Positions 24,564-33,577 of a DNA stretch of 64,000 bases are shown here, in pieces. Numbering within the stretch: the first letter of the stretch is position 1; each line of letters opens with the position of its first letter. The translations under genes were made by a program, and so were the position numbers. The notes beneath the pieces are model-generated. The model worked only from the letters and a program-made list of their open reading frames with translations. It was not told where the DNA came from and did no database searches. The stretch is from Rivibacter sp049446155 (GTDB lineage: Bacteria; Pseudomonadota; Gammaproteobacteria; Burkholderiales; Burkholderiaceae_C): the NCBI RefSeq assembly GCF_049446155.1, contig NZ_JBMSEE010000002.1:310001-374000 (forward strand), given 5' to 3'.

Positions 24564-26189
24564 TCAGGCCGCCTGCGCGACCTGGGCCGCGTCGAGCTCG
24601 TCGAGCCAGCCGCAGCGCAGGTCGGGCACCGAGCGCGCGAGCAGCTCGTAATAGGGGTGGTGCGGGCCGCGATCGTAGTCGGCGCGCGCCACCTGAGTCA
24701 GCTTTCGGCCATGCTGCATCACGACGATCTCGTCGCAGACCGCACGCACCGTGTGCAGGTCGTGGCTGATGAAGAGGTAGGAAACGCCCAGCTCGCGCCG
24801 CAGCTCGGCGATCAGGTCCAGCACCGCCGCGCCGACCACCGTGTCCAGCGCCGAGGTCACCTCGTCGCACAAGATCAGGTCCGGCTCGGCCGCCAGCGCG
24901 CGCGCCAGGTTCACGCGCTGCTTCTGTCCGCCCGAGAGCCCGCCGGGCAGGCGGCCAGCCACCGCGCGCGGCAGCTTCACCAGGTCGAGCAGCTCGCCGA
25001 TGCGCCTTTGCAGCGCCGCACCGCGCAGGCCCTTGTAGAACTGCAGCGGCCGGGCCAGGATGCGCTCGATCGTCTGCGCCGGGTTCAACGCGGTGTCGGC
25101 CATCTGGAACACGATCTGGATGCTGCGCAGGTCGTCCTTGCGGCGCTGCGCGAGCGTCGGCTCGAGGTAGCGGCCGTTGAACAGGATCTCGCCCGCGCTC
25201 GGCGCCACCAGCCCGGCGATCGCGCGCGCCAGCGTCGTCTTGCCCGAGCCCGATTCGCCGATCACGCCGATCGCCTGGCCGCGATACAGGCGCAGGTCGA
25301 TGTCCTGCAGGATCGGCACCGCCGGGCGGCCCTGGCGGTCGAGCGGGCCGTAGCCGGCCGACAGGCCGCGCACCTCGAGCAGCAGCTCTTCTTGCGTGAT
25401 CAGCGCGCCCTCGCGCGGCGCCGGCCGCGCGGCGGCCAGCAGGCTTTGCGTGTACTCGTGCGACGGTGCGCTGATGATGCGTTCGGTCGCGCCGATCTCG
25501 CGCATCGAGCCGTCGCGCAGCACGAGGATGTGGTCGGCCATCTGCGCGACGACCGCGAGGTCGTGGCTCACGTAGACCGCGGTCGCGCGGCGCTCGCGCA
25601 CCACGCGGCGAAAGGCCCGCAGCACCTCGATCTGCGTCGTCACGTCGAGCGCGGTGGTCGGCTCGTCGAGGATCACGAGGTCGGGGTCGGTGATCAGCGC
25701 CATCGCGGCCATCAGCCGCTGCAGCTGGCCGCCAGAAACCTGGTGCGGATAGCGCGCGCCGATGGTCTCGGGATGCGGCAGCGCCAGTTCGCGAAACAGC
25801 GCGACGGCCTTGGCCTCGGCCTCGGCGCGCGTGAGCGTGCCATGGATGCGCGCCGGCTCGACCACCTGGTCCATGATCGTGCGCGAGGGGTTGAACGAGG
25901 CCGCGGCGCTTTGCGCGATGTAGGCCACGCTGCGCCCGCGCAGGGCACGCTGCTCGGCGGGCGACAGCGACAGCACGTCGGTTTCGCCGATGCGCACGCT
26001 GCCGGCCGCGATGCGGCAGCCGTGGCGCGCATAGCCCATCAGCGCCAGCGCGGTGGTGGTCTTGCCCGAGCCCGATTCGCCGATCAGCGCCAGCACCTCG
26101 CCGGGCTCGATCGAGAAGCTGAGCTGGTCGACCAGCGTGTTGTCGCCGGCGGCGATCGTGAGGCCTTCGACGCGAACCGATGCGCCCAT
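24564..26189 (-). CDS. Fused dipeptide/oligopeptide-type ABC transporter ATPase (DppD-DppF in one chain)
   Basis: The protein is 541 aa with two complete nucleotide-binding domains. The first has Walker A GESGSGKTTT at 37-46, signature VSGGQLQRLM and Walker B LVILDEPTTALD. The second has GESGSGKTTLA, signature LSGGQKQRVNLARAL and LILCDEVTSALD. Fused DppDF proteins are a known form of the peptide/nickel/opine transporter family. It overlaps the permease gene by one base and belongs to a four-gene import operon with the two permeases and the binding protein. Confidence 0.92.
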   Translation of the reverse strand: MGASVRVEGLTIAAGDNTLVDQLSFSIEPGEVLALIGESGSGKTTTALALMGYARHGCRIAAGSVRIGETDVLSLSPAEQRALRGRSVAYIAQSAAASFNPSRTIMDQVVEPARIHGTLTRAEAEAKAVALFRELALPHPETIGARYPHQVSGGQLQRLMAAMALITDPDLVILDEPTTALDVTTQIEVLRAFRRVVRERRATAVYVSHDLAVVAQMADHILVLRDGSMREIGATERIISAPSHEYTQSLLAAARPAPREGALITQEELLLEVRGLSAGYGPLDRQGRPAVPILQDIDLRLYRGQAIGVIGESGSGKTTLARAIAGLVAPSAGEILFNGRYLEPTLAQRRKDDLRSIQIVFQMADTALNPAQTIERILARPLQFYKGLRGAALQRRIGELLDLVKLPRAVAGRLPGGLSGGQKQRVNLARALAAEPDLILCDEVTSALDTVVGAAVLDLIAELRRELGVSYLFISHDLHTVRAVCDEIVVMQHGRKLTQVARADYDRGPHHPYYELLARSVPDLRCGWLDELDAAQVAQAA

Positions 26190-27070
26190 CAGCGTGCTCC
26201 CCGTTCGCGCGCAGCGCGGCCCGGCAGGTTGTCGATGATCAGGTTGACCGCGATCGTGAGACTGGCGATCGCCACCGCCGGCGCGATCACTGCGGCGCCG
26301 CCGTCGGGCAGCGCGCCGATGTTCTCGCGCACCAGCGAGCCCCAGTCGGCCGCCGGCGGCTGCACGCCCAGGCCCAGGAAGCTCAGGCTGGCCAGCAGCA
26401 GCACCACGTAGACGAAGCGCAGGCCCAGGTCGGCCAGCATCGGCCCGGCGATGTTGGGCAGGATCTCGCGCAGCATGATGTAGAGCGTGCCCTCGCCGCG
26501 CGTGCGTGCGACGACCACGTAGTCCATCGCGTTGATGTTGACCGCCAGCGAGCGCGCGATGCGATACGCACCCGGCACGTAGATGAGCGCGGCGGTGGCC
26601 ACCAGCATGCCGATCGACGAGCCGAAGCCGGCCACCATGATCAGCGCGAACATCTTGCTCGGGATCGCGGTCAGCGTGTCGAGGCCGCGGCTCAGTGCCG
26701 CGTCGACCCAGCGCCCGCTGGTGGCGGCCAGCAGCGCGAGCGTGGTGCCGATGCCGCTGGCCAGCAGCGTCGCGATCAGCGCGACGCCGACCGTGTAGCG
26801 CGCGCCGTCGATCACCCGCGCCAGCATGTCGCGGCCGAGGTAGTCGGTGCCCAGCCAGTGCTCGGCGCCGATCGGCGCGAACACCGCGCCGCTGCCGAGG
26901 CTGGCGATGTCGTGCGACAGGAACTGCGGCCCGAACACCGCGGCGAACAGCCAGGCGGCGAGCACCGCCAGGCCCAGCAGACCGGAGGCGCCGAAGCCGC
27001 GCAGGCGAGCGCCGCGCGCGCGCCGCGGCGCGGCTTCGGCCGGCGCGACGGAAGAAGTGGTGGCGTTCAT
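26189..27070 (-). CDS. ABC transporter permease, DppC type
   Basis: The protein is 293 aa with a cytoplasmic Arg/Ala-rich start, first helix (GASGLLGLAVLAAWLFAAVFG), the HWLGTDYLGRDMLARVIDGARYT motif typical of DppC/OppC, and five further helices. The coupling segment RTRGEGTLYIMLREILPNIAGP contacts the ATPase. Start at ATG 27070. The stop overlaps the ATPase start as TGATG. Confidence 0.92.
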   Translation of the reverse strand: MNATTSSVAPAEAAPRRARGARLRGFGASGLLGLAVLAAWLFAAVFGPQFLSHDIASLGSGAVFAPIGAEHWLGTDYLGRDMLARVIDGARYTVGVALIATLLASGIGTTLALLAATSGRWVDAALSRGLDTLTAIPSKMFALIMVAGFGSSIGMLVATAALIYVPGAYRIARSLAVNINAMDYVVVARTRGEGTLYIMLREILPNIAGPMLADLGLRFVYVVLLLASLSFLGLGVQPPAADWGSLVRENIGALPDGGAAVIAPAVAIASLTIAVNLIIDNLPGRAARERGAR

Positions 27071-27081
27071 CGGCGGGACCT

Positions 27082-28038
27082 TCAGCGGTGCCGCAGCCGC
27101 GGGTTGGCGACGATGCCGCACACGTCGGCCAGCGTCACGAGGATCAGGTAGCCGGTGCAGAAGATCATGGCGCAGGTCTGGACCAGGGGCATGTCGCGCT
27201 GCGCGACGCCGTCGACCATCAGCTTGGCGATGCCGGGGTAGTTGAAGATGGTCTCGATGATGATCACGCCGCCAAGCAGGTACGACAGGCTGAGCGCGAC
27301 GGCGTTGGCGATCGGACCGACGGCGTTGGGCAGCGCATGTGCCAGCACCATGCGCGCCGGCGAGGCGCCCTTGAGCCGCACCATCTCGATGTAGGGTGCC
27401 TCGAGCTGGTCGATCACGGCCGCGCGCGTCATGCGCATCATCTGCGCGACGATCACGCAGCACAGCGTCATCACCGGCAGCGCGAAGGCCTGCAACAGCT
27501 GGCCGAGCGAGTCGATGTCGTTCACGTAGGACAGCGCCGGGAACCAACGCAGCTGCACGGCGAACACCAGCACCGCCAGCGTCGCGATCAGGAACTCGGG
27601 CACCGACACCACGCCGACCGCGGCGGTCGAGGCGGCGCGGTCGAACCACGAGCCGCGCCACACCGCCGAGGCGATGCCCAGCGTCAGCGCGATCGGTACC
27701 GAGAACAACGCGGTCACCGCGGCCAGCAGCAGCGAATTCGGCAGCCGGCTGGCGATCAGCTCGGCCACCGGCATCGACGTCACGGACGACATGCCCGGGT
27801 CGCCCCGCAGCAGGCCCGTGAGCCAGCGCCAGTAGCGCACGGGTCCCGGCACGTCCAGGCCCATCTGCGTGCGCAGCGCGGCCAGCGCCTCGGGCGTGGC
27901 CTCCTGTCCCAGCATCTCCTGCGCGGCGTCGCCGGGCAGCACCGCGGTGATCGCGAACACGATCACCGACACCGCCAGCAGCGACAGCAGCGCCAGCGCG
28001 ACGCGCTGGGCCAGCAGCTTGAGGATCAGCAGGTTCAT
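27082..28038 (-). CDS. ABC transporter permease, DppB type
   Basis: The protein is 318 aa. It begins LAQRVALALLSLLAVSVIVFAITAVLPGDAAQEMLG, the standard DppB opening. An inner-membrane domain follows with GLLRGDPGMS, LPNSLLLAAVTALFSVPIAL and the cytoplasmic coupling loop RLKGASPARMVLAHALPNAVGPI. It pairs with the DppC-type permease 11 bp downstream and lies 13 bp after the binding-protein gene. Confidence 0.92.
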   Translation of the reverse strand: MNLLILKLLAQRVALALLSLLAVSVIVFAITAVLPGDAAQEMLGQEATPEALAALRTQMGLDVPGPVRYWRWLTGLLRGDPGMSSVTSMPVAELIASRLPNSLLLAAVTALFSVPIALTLGIASAVWRGSWFDRAASTAAVGVVSVPEFLIATLAVLVFAVQLRWFPALSYVNDIDSLGQLLQAFALPVMTLCCVIVAQMMRMTRAAVIDQLEAPYIEMVRLKGASPARMVLAHALPNAVGPIANAVALSLSYLLGGVIIIETIFNYPGIAKLMVDGVAQRDMPLVQTCAMIFCTGYLILVTLADVCGIVANPRLRHR

Positions 28039-28051
28039 CGGCGGATGCTGC

Positions 28052-29668
28052 TCAGGCTTCGAGCCAGACGTGCTCGGCGAAGGAATAGCCCATCAGCCCG
28101 CCCAGCGGAATCGGCGACAGGCCCTTCACCTTCGTGCTGTGGCCGTCGATGCTGGCCAGGAACAGCGGGATGCCGATGCCGGCCTCCTGGTGGATCAGGG
28201 TCTGCATGTCGGCGTACAGCTGCTTGCGCTTGGCGAAGTCGGTTTCCGCGCGCGAGGCCAGCAGCAGCTGATCGAACTGCGCGTTCTTCCAGCGCGACTC
28301 GTTCCACGTCGCGTCGGACTTGAAGAACTGCGTGAGCAGCGCGTCGGCGCTCGGGCGCGGGTTGATGTTGCCGAAGCCGACCGGGCTGTTGAGCCAGTGG
28401 TTGGACCAGTAGCCGTCGGCCGGCATGCGCTTGATGTCGAGCTCGAGGCCGATCTTCTGCGCGGTCTGCTGCAGCACCAGCGCGATCTCGACCGAGTACA
28501 GCGCCGCCGGCGAAGTGACGATCGCCACCTTGCCGCCGATGCCCGACTTCTGCAGGTGGAACCTGGCCTTGTCGAGGTCGAACGCGCGCTGCGGCAGGCC
28601 GGCGAAATGGAAGCGGTTGGTCGGATCGATCGGCTGGTCGTTGGCCACCACCGCATGGCCCAGCGCGATCGACTTCTTCATCTGCTCGCGGTCGAACAGA
28701 TGCTTCATCGCGAGCACGAAATCGGGGTTGGCGCCGGGGCCCAGGTCCTTGCGCATCACCAGGTCGGAGTACTGGCCCGACTGCGTCGTGAAGATCGCGT
28801 AGCCGGGCGTGCCTTGCACGCGCGCCACCGAGCGCGGATTCACCGCGGCCACCAGGTCCATGCCGCCCGACAGCAGCGCGTTGACGCGCGCGGTCTCGTC
28901 GGCAATGCCGACGAACTCGATCTCGTCGAGGTAGGGGCGCCCGGGCTTCCAGTAGGCCTCGTTGCGCACCGCCAGCGAGCGCACACCGGGCTTGAACTCC
29001 TTGAGCTTGTAGGGCCCGGTGCCGATGCCGGCGCTGAAGTCGGTCGTGCCGTCCTTGACGATGTGGAAGTGGAACGTGCCGAGGATCACCGGCAGGTCGG
29101 CGTTGGGTGCGCTCAGCACCACCGTCACCTCGTTGGGGCCGCTGGCCTTGACGCTGTCGATCTGGTCGGCGAGCGCCTTGGCCTTGGAGGCCGTGGCCGG
29201 GTCCTTGTGGCGCATCAGCGAGAACACCACATCGGCCGGCGCCAGCGGCTTGCCGTCGTGGAACGTCACACCCTTTCTTAGCGTGAAGACCCAGGTCCTG
29301 GCGTCCTTGCTCGTGAACGACTCGGCCAGTGCCGGCTGCGGCGAAAGGCTGGCGTCGAGCGAGGTCAGGCCGTTGTAGAGCATCGTGCCGCGCGAGTAGT
29401 CGGTCTGGTTCGACTGCTTGGCGGGGTCGAGCGTGTCGGTGACCGCGGCGGTCGCGCCGGCCACGCGCAGCCGGCCGCCCTTGCGCGGCGTTTGCGCGTG
29501 GGCCGAGACCGCGATGCCGGCCAGGCTGCCTGCCAGGCCGGCCTGCATGCCGCCGGCCAGCAACATCGAGAGGATGTCGCGCCGGCTGGCGCCGCGCGCA
29601 AGAGCGTCCATGAAGCGCTGGCTGTCTTGCGGGCCGACGAAGGGTGCGAGCGGCTGGCGGGTGCTCAT
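28052..29668 (-). CDS. Periplasmic solute-binding protein of Dpp-type ABC importer, Tat signal
   Basis: The protein is 538 aa, extracellular solute-binding family 5. The N-terminus contains SRRDILSMLL at residues 28-37, a twin-arginine motif followed by a hydrophobic stretch ending SAHAQ, so Tat export is likely, which is less usual for this family. The mature protein has DPAKQSNQTDYSRGTMLYNGL, the typical PALAESFTSKD..TWVFTLRKGVTFHDGKPL motif and a C-terminal lobe. Ligands of this family include peptides, opines, nickel and polyols; the neighbouring amine oxidase and opine-type oxidase favour an amino-acid derivative. Confidence 0.9.
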   Translation of the reverse strand: MSTRQPLAPFVGPQDSQRFMDALARGASRRDILSMLLAGGMQAGLAGSLAGIAVSAHAQTPRKGGRLRVAGATAAVTDTLDPAKQSNQTDYSRGTMLYNGLTSLDASLSPQPALAESFTSKDARTWVFTLRKGVTFHDGKPLAPADVVFSLMRHKDPATASKAKALADQIDSVKASGPNEVTVVLSAPNADLPVILGTFHFHIVKDGTTDFSAGIGTGPYKLKEFKPGVRSLAVRNEAYWKPGRPYLDEIEFVGIADETARVNALLSGGMDLVAAVNPRSVARVQGTPGYAIFTTQSGQYSDLVMRKDLGPGANPDFVLAMKHLFDREQMKKSIALGHAVVANDQPIDPTNRFHFAGLPQRAFDLDKARFHLQKSGIGGKVAIVTSPAALYSVEIALVLQQTAQKIGLELDIKRMPADGYWSNHWLNSPVGFGNINPRPSADALLTQFFKSDATWNESRWKNAQFDQLLLASRAETDFAKRKQLYADMQTLIHQEAGIGIPLFLASIDGHSTKVKGLSPIPLGGLMGYSFAEHVWLEA

Positions 29669-29722
29669 GAACTGCTCCTGGTCTTGTGCGGGAAAGAGTC
29701 GGTCGAAACGAAAGATACGGCG

Positions 29723-31012
29723 TCAGCCGAGCTTGTCCTTGAGCCGGTAGTACAGACCCACCGCCGGCAGGAACCACGGCGGTCCGAAATGGCCGGGGAT
29801 CGCTGGCCAGGCGCGGCCGGCCCAAGGATTGGCATCGCGTTCGCCGGACATCAGCGCCGCCATGCGTTCGCCCATGTGCACCGACATCTGCGTGCCGTGG
29901 CCGCTGTAGCCCATCGAGTAATACAGGCCGTCGCGCTCGCCGGCATGGGGCAGTCGGTCTTGCGTCATGTCGACCAGGCCGCCCCAGCAATAGTCGAGCC
30001 GCACCGCGCCGAGCTGCGGAAAGGTCTGCGCCAGGCCCTGGCGCAGGATCTCGCCGCTGGCGGCGTCGGACTGCGGGCTGGAGATCGCGAAGCGCGCGCG
30101 TCCGCCGAACACCAGGCGGTGGTCGGGCGTGAGGCGGAAGTAGTGGTGGATGTTGGCCACCGTCGTGTAGGTGCGGCGCGCGGCGAGCAGCGCCTGCGCG
30201 CGCTCTGCGCCGAGCGGCTCCGTGACGACGATGAAGCTGCCGATCGGAACGATCCGCCGGCGCAGCCAGCCGAACGTGCCGTAGCCGCCGTGGCGCGACG
30301 CGCCGGTGGCCAGCAGCACTTGGCCGGCGGTGAGGCTGCCGCGCGCGGTGTGCAGGCGGTGCGTGCGCCCGCCCAGGCGTTCGAGCCGCTTGACGCAGGC
30401 GTTCAGGTGGATGCCGGCGCCGCGCCGCTCGGCGGCGGCGGCCAGGCCATGCGAGAAGCGGCCCATGTGCATCTGCGCGCTGCGCTTGTAGAGCAGGCCG
30501 CCGTGGAAGCGCTCGCTTTGCACCTCGGCGCGCACGCGAGGCGCGTCGAACACCTCGACGTCGGTGTCGACGCCGTCGGCGACCAGGCGCTCGGCGCTGC
30601 GCGCCAGCGCCTCGAGCTGGCCGGGCCGCGTGGCCAGCTTGAGCTTGCCGTGGCGCAGGAAGTCGCAGTCGATGGCCTCGTCGCGCACGACGCGCGCGAC
30701 GGTGTCGACCGCGTCGTCGTAGGCGCGGTACCAGGCCGCCGCCCGCTCGCGGCCGACCTTGGCGGCGACGTCGGCGTAGTCGACCGCGAGACCGTTGTTG
30801 ACGTGGCCGCCGTTGCGCCCCGAGGCCTCGGCCGCGATGCGCGGTCCGGCTTCGAGCACCGCGACGCGGGCGCCGCGGCGCGCCAGCGCCAGCGCGGCCG
30901 ACAGCCCGGTGAAGCCGCCGCCGACCACGGCCACGTCGACATGCGCCGGCAGCGCCTCGGCGGCGGGCGCGAAGGCCGGCGCCGAATCGGTCCAGTAGGC
31001 GTCGAGCTTCAT
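29723..31012 (-). CDS. FAD-dependent amine oxidase, gamma-glutamylputrescine oxidase (PuuB)-like
   Basis: The protein is 429 aa from ATG 31012. It has an N-terminal DAO-family FAD site (VAVVGGGFTGLSAALALARRGARVAVLEA), then EASGRNGGHVNNGL, and a C-terminal FAD loop (GGLVDMTQDRLPHAG...YYSMGYSGHGTQMSVHMGERMA). The GYSGHG..MS..MG pattern is that of PuuB/OrdL-type oxidases, which act on glutamylated or free amines and release an aldehyde and ammonia. It lies 54 bp upstream of the binding-protein gene in the same direction, so uptake and oxidation are probably co-transcribed. Confidence 0.88.
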   Translation of the reverse strand: MKLDAYWTDSAPAFAPAAEALPAHVDVAVVGGGFTGLSAALALARRGARVAVLEAGPRIAAEASGRNGGHVNNGLAVDYADVAAKVGRERAAAWYRAYDDAVDTVARVVRDEAIDCDFLRHGKLKLATRPGQLEALARSAERLVADGVDTDVEVFDAPRVRAEVQSERFHGGLLYKRSAQMHMGRFSHGLAAAAERRGAGIHLNACVKRLERLGGRTHRLHTARGSLTAGQVLLATGASRHGGYGTFGWLRRRIVPIGSFIVVTEPLGAERAQALLAARRTYTTVANIHHYFRLTPDHRLVFGGRARFAISSPQSDAASGEILRQGLAQTFPQLGAVRLDYCWGGLVDMTQDRLPHAGERDGLYYSMGYSGHGTQMSVHMGERMAALMSGERDANPWAGRAWPAIPGHFGPPWFLPAVGLYYRLKDKLG

Positions 31013-31035
31013 CGCGGCTGGCGATTGCACAGGCG

Positions 31036-31701
31036 TCAGAGGCCGACCACGCCCGGCAGGCCGCCGATGTCCTGGATCTCGGTGTAGTTGTAGGCCGGGT
31101 TGCCGGGGCCGTGGCCGCGGTTGACGAAAACCTTGTGCTTGATGCCGATGTCGTCGGCCGACATCAGGTCGTAGCGCAGGCTCGACGAGACGTGCAGCAC
31201 GTCTTCCGGGTTGCAGCCCAGCGAGTCGAGCATGTACTCGAAGGCCTGCAGGCGCGGCTTGTAGGCCTGGGCCTGCTGCGCGGTGTAGACGCGGTGGAAG
31301 GGCGCGCCGAGCATGGCGACGTTCTTCTGGATCTCGGCGTCCATCGCGTTGGACAGGATCACCAGCGGGATCTCCTTGGCCACCTTGGCCAGGCCGGCCG
31401 GCACGTCGTCGTGCGGGCCCCAGGTCGGCACCGCGGCGACGTAGCGCTGCGCCTCCTCGTCGAAGTACTGGATCTTCCACTTGCGGCACAGGCGGCGGAT
31501 CGCGTTCTTCAGCACCACGTCGTAGGGCTTCCAGTCGCCCAGCACCTCGTCGAAACGGTAGGCCGCGAAGTCGAGGATGAACTGCTCCATCCGCTCGGCC
31601 GGGACGCGGTCGGCAAAGATGTCGCGCGTCATCTCGCGCATGCGAAAGCGCGTCAGCGTGCCGTAGCAGTCGAAGGTGATGTACTTGGGTCGGAAGGCCA
31701 T
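31036..31701 (-). CDS. HAD-family hydrolase, haloacid dehalogenase type II-like
   Basis: The protein is 221 aa from ATG 31701. HAD motif I is ITFDCYGTLT with the nucleophile Asp near residue 10, motif II is VILSNAMD, motif III uses a Lys in QAYKPRLQAFEYML, and motif IV is VLHVSSSLRYDLMSADDIGIKHKVFVNR. The type II dehalogenase layout is clear, though many such proteins prove to be phosphatases. It sits directly upstream of the amine-oxidase gene (24-bp gap), so its natural substrate may be an intermediate of the same pathway. Confidence 0.85.
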   Translation of the reverse strand: MAFRPKYITFDCYGTLTRFRMREMTRDIFADRVPAERMEQFILDFAAYRFDEVLGDWKPYDVVLKNAIRRLCRKWKIQYFDEEAQRYVAAVPTWGPHDDVPAGLAKVAKEIPLVILSNAMDAEIQKNVAMLGAPFHRVYTAQQAQAYKPRLQAFEYMLDSLGCNPEDVLHVSSSLRYDLMSADDIGIKHKVFVNRGHGPGNPAYNYTEIQDIGGLPGVVGL

Positions 31702-31884
31702 TGCGAATCGTCCTAGGGGAAGGCCGCCGTCAGGCGACAAGACATGTCCGTGACAGGGTCATTGCAACATGGCGCCGCTGCACGGATGTGGGGTATTGGG
31801 CGCGCCGGGGCGCCGAAGCTGTGGTTTGCGATGGGCCAATCGGCATGCCATGCGGTGTGCCCAGTAGCCGTGCGCCGTTGCACC
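31702..31884 (-). other. 183-bp spacer between HAD and aldehyde dehydrogenase genes
   Basis: Both flanking genes are on the minus strand. The part next to 31702 holds a ribosome-site-like TAGGA for the HAD gene, read on the minus strand. No gene, long palindrome or recognisable promoter hexamer pair is convincing in the remainder. It is long enough for a separate promoter. Confidence 0.4.
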
Positions 31885-33366
31885 TCAATGCGTCGCCGCG
31901 AAGTCGACGAGCACGCTTTTGAAGCGCAGGTTGGCTTCCACCGCCTGGCGGCCCAGGTCCTTGCCGATGCCCGACTGGTGGTAGCCGCCGGTGGGGATCA
32001 CGAAGTCGTTGCTGCGCCCGTAGCGGTTGATCCAGACGGTGCCGGCGCTGATGCCGCGCATCGCGCGCAGCGCGCGGCCGATGTCGGCGGTGTGCACGCC
32101 GGCGGCCAGGCCGTAGTGCTCATGCGCGGCCAGGGCGAGGCCTTCTTCCTCGTCGGCGAAGGTCTGGACGGTGAGCACCGGGCCGAAGATCTCTTCGCGC
32201 ACCGCCGGGTTGGCGGCATCGACGCCGCCGAGAAGCGTCGGCTGGAAGAAGGCGCCGCCGGGGCCGCCGTCGTAGAGGCCGCCGCCGCAGCGCACCTCGG
32301 CGCCGGCCGCGCGCGCGCGCTCGACGATCTCGGCAATGCGCGCGGCCTGACCGCGCGAGACGATGGGTGGCAGCGTCGCCGTGTCGTCCCAGGTCGCGCC
32401 GGGGCGATGCTGCGCAAAGCGCGCAGCGATGCGCTCGACCAGGGCCTCGGCGATGCCACGCTGCACGATCAGCCGCGAGCCGGCCACGCACACCTGTCCG
32501 GCATTGCCGGTGATCGCCGTGGCGATCATGCCGGCCAGGCGCTCGAGGTCGGGCGCGTCGTCGAACACCAGCTGCGGACTCTTGCCGCCGAGCTCCAGCG
32601 TCACCGGTTTGGGGCCGTGCTGCGCGCACGAGGCCATGATGGCCGCGCCGGTGCGCGTCGAGCCGGTGAAGGTCATCTTCGAGATCAGCGGATGGGCGGT
32701 CAGCGCCTCGCCGGTCGTGCGGCCGTCGCCTTGCACGATGTTGAAGATGCCGGCCGGCACGCCGGCCTCGACAGCCAGCTCGGCCAGGCGCAGCGCCGAG
32801 AACGGCGTCAGCTCGGAGGGCTTGAGCACCACCGCGTTGCCGGCCGCGAGCGCCGCGCCGACCTTCCACGAGACCATCACCAGCGGGAAGTTCCACGGCG
32901 TGATCGCGCCGACCACGCCGTAGGGCTCGGCGATGACCATGCCGAGATGGTCGCTGCGCGTCGCGGCGACCTCGCCGCCGAGCTTGTCGGCGTACTCGGC
33001 GAAGAAGCGCAGCCCCTCGGCGGTGAACGGCACGTCCCAGGCGGCGGCGTCGCGCACCGGACGCGTCGAGCACACGGCTTCGAGCGGCGCGAGCCGAGCG
33101 ACATCGGCCTCGACCAGTTCGGCCCAGCGCCGCATCACGCGGGCGCGTTCGCGCGGCGCGCGGCGCGCCCAGTCGCTCGTGCGCCAGGCGTTCCAGGCGT
33201 TGCGCACCGCCTCGTCGACCGCGGCGGCGTCGGCGATCGGCAGCTCGGCATGGACCTGCGCGTCGGAGGGGCGGCGCACCTCGATGCGCCCCGCGTCGGC
33301 CACCAGGCGGCCGCCGATGAAATGGCCCGAGGGCGCGGAGATCTGATCGGGCTGGAACACTTGCAC
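31885..33366 (-). CDS. NAD-dependent aldehyde dehydrogenase
   Basis: The protein is 493 aa. GTG 33366 is chosen because GAGGAAG precedes it at the right distance. The fold is standard: ITPWNFPLVMVSWKVGAALAAGN, FTGSTRTG, catalytic Glu258 (LELGGKSPQLVFDDA), nucleophile Cys293 (NAGQVCVAGSR), and EEIFGPVLTVQTF. Such enzymes oxidise gamma-aminobutyraldehyde, betaine aldehyde or similar aminoaldehydes. In this setting it would take the aldehyde made by the PuuB-like oxidase or the aminotransferase. It is divergent from the GNAT gene across 211 bp. Confidence 0.9.
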   Translation of the reverse strand: MQVFQPDQISAPSGHFIGGRLVADAGRIEVRRPSDAQVHAELPIADAAAVDEAVRNAWNAWRTSDWARRAPRERARVMRRWAELVEADVARLAPLEAVCSTRPVRDAAAWDVPFTAEGLRFFAEYADKLGGEVAATRSDHLGMVIAEPYGVVGAITPWNFPLVMVSWKVGAALAAGNAVVLKPSELTPFSALRLAELAVEAGVPAGIFNIVQGDGRTTGEALTAHPLISKMTFTGSTRTGAAIMASCAQHGPKPVTLELGGKSPQLVFDDAPDLERLAGMIATAITGNAGQVCVAGSRLIVQRGIAEALVERIAARFAQHRPGATWDDTATLPPIVSRGQAARIAEIVERARAAGAEVRCGGGLYDGGPGGAFFQPTLLGGVDAANPAVREEIFGPVLTVQTFADEEEGLALAAHEHYGLAAGVHTADIGRALRAMRGISAGTVWINRYGRSNDFVIPTGGYHQSGIGKDLGRQAVEANLRFKSVLVDFAATH

Positions 33367-33577
33367 TGGGCTTCCTCGGCGACGATGCGGGTGGCCGCAT
33401 GCTAGGCAGCCTGACGCCGCATGTGCTGGCGTTGACGCGCGCGCGGCAGCATCGAAATGGCGAATCGCCCCCGTCCGGCAGACGATGGTTGCGAGTTGTG
33501 CCAGGCAGCAAGATCGTCCTAGCAAGGGCCGCTGCGACCTGTTCCAGTCGGTCGAAAAAGTTTGCGGAGAACCACGC

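Noticed and set aside
23094..26411. 1105-codon plus-strand frame opposite the aldehyde dehydrogenase, tartrate dehydrogenase and ABC ATPase genes
   Set aside because: It spans three well-defined minus-strand genes and has no protein-family features.
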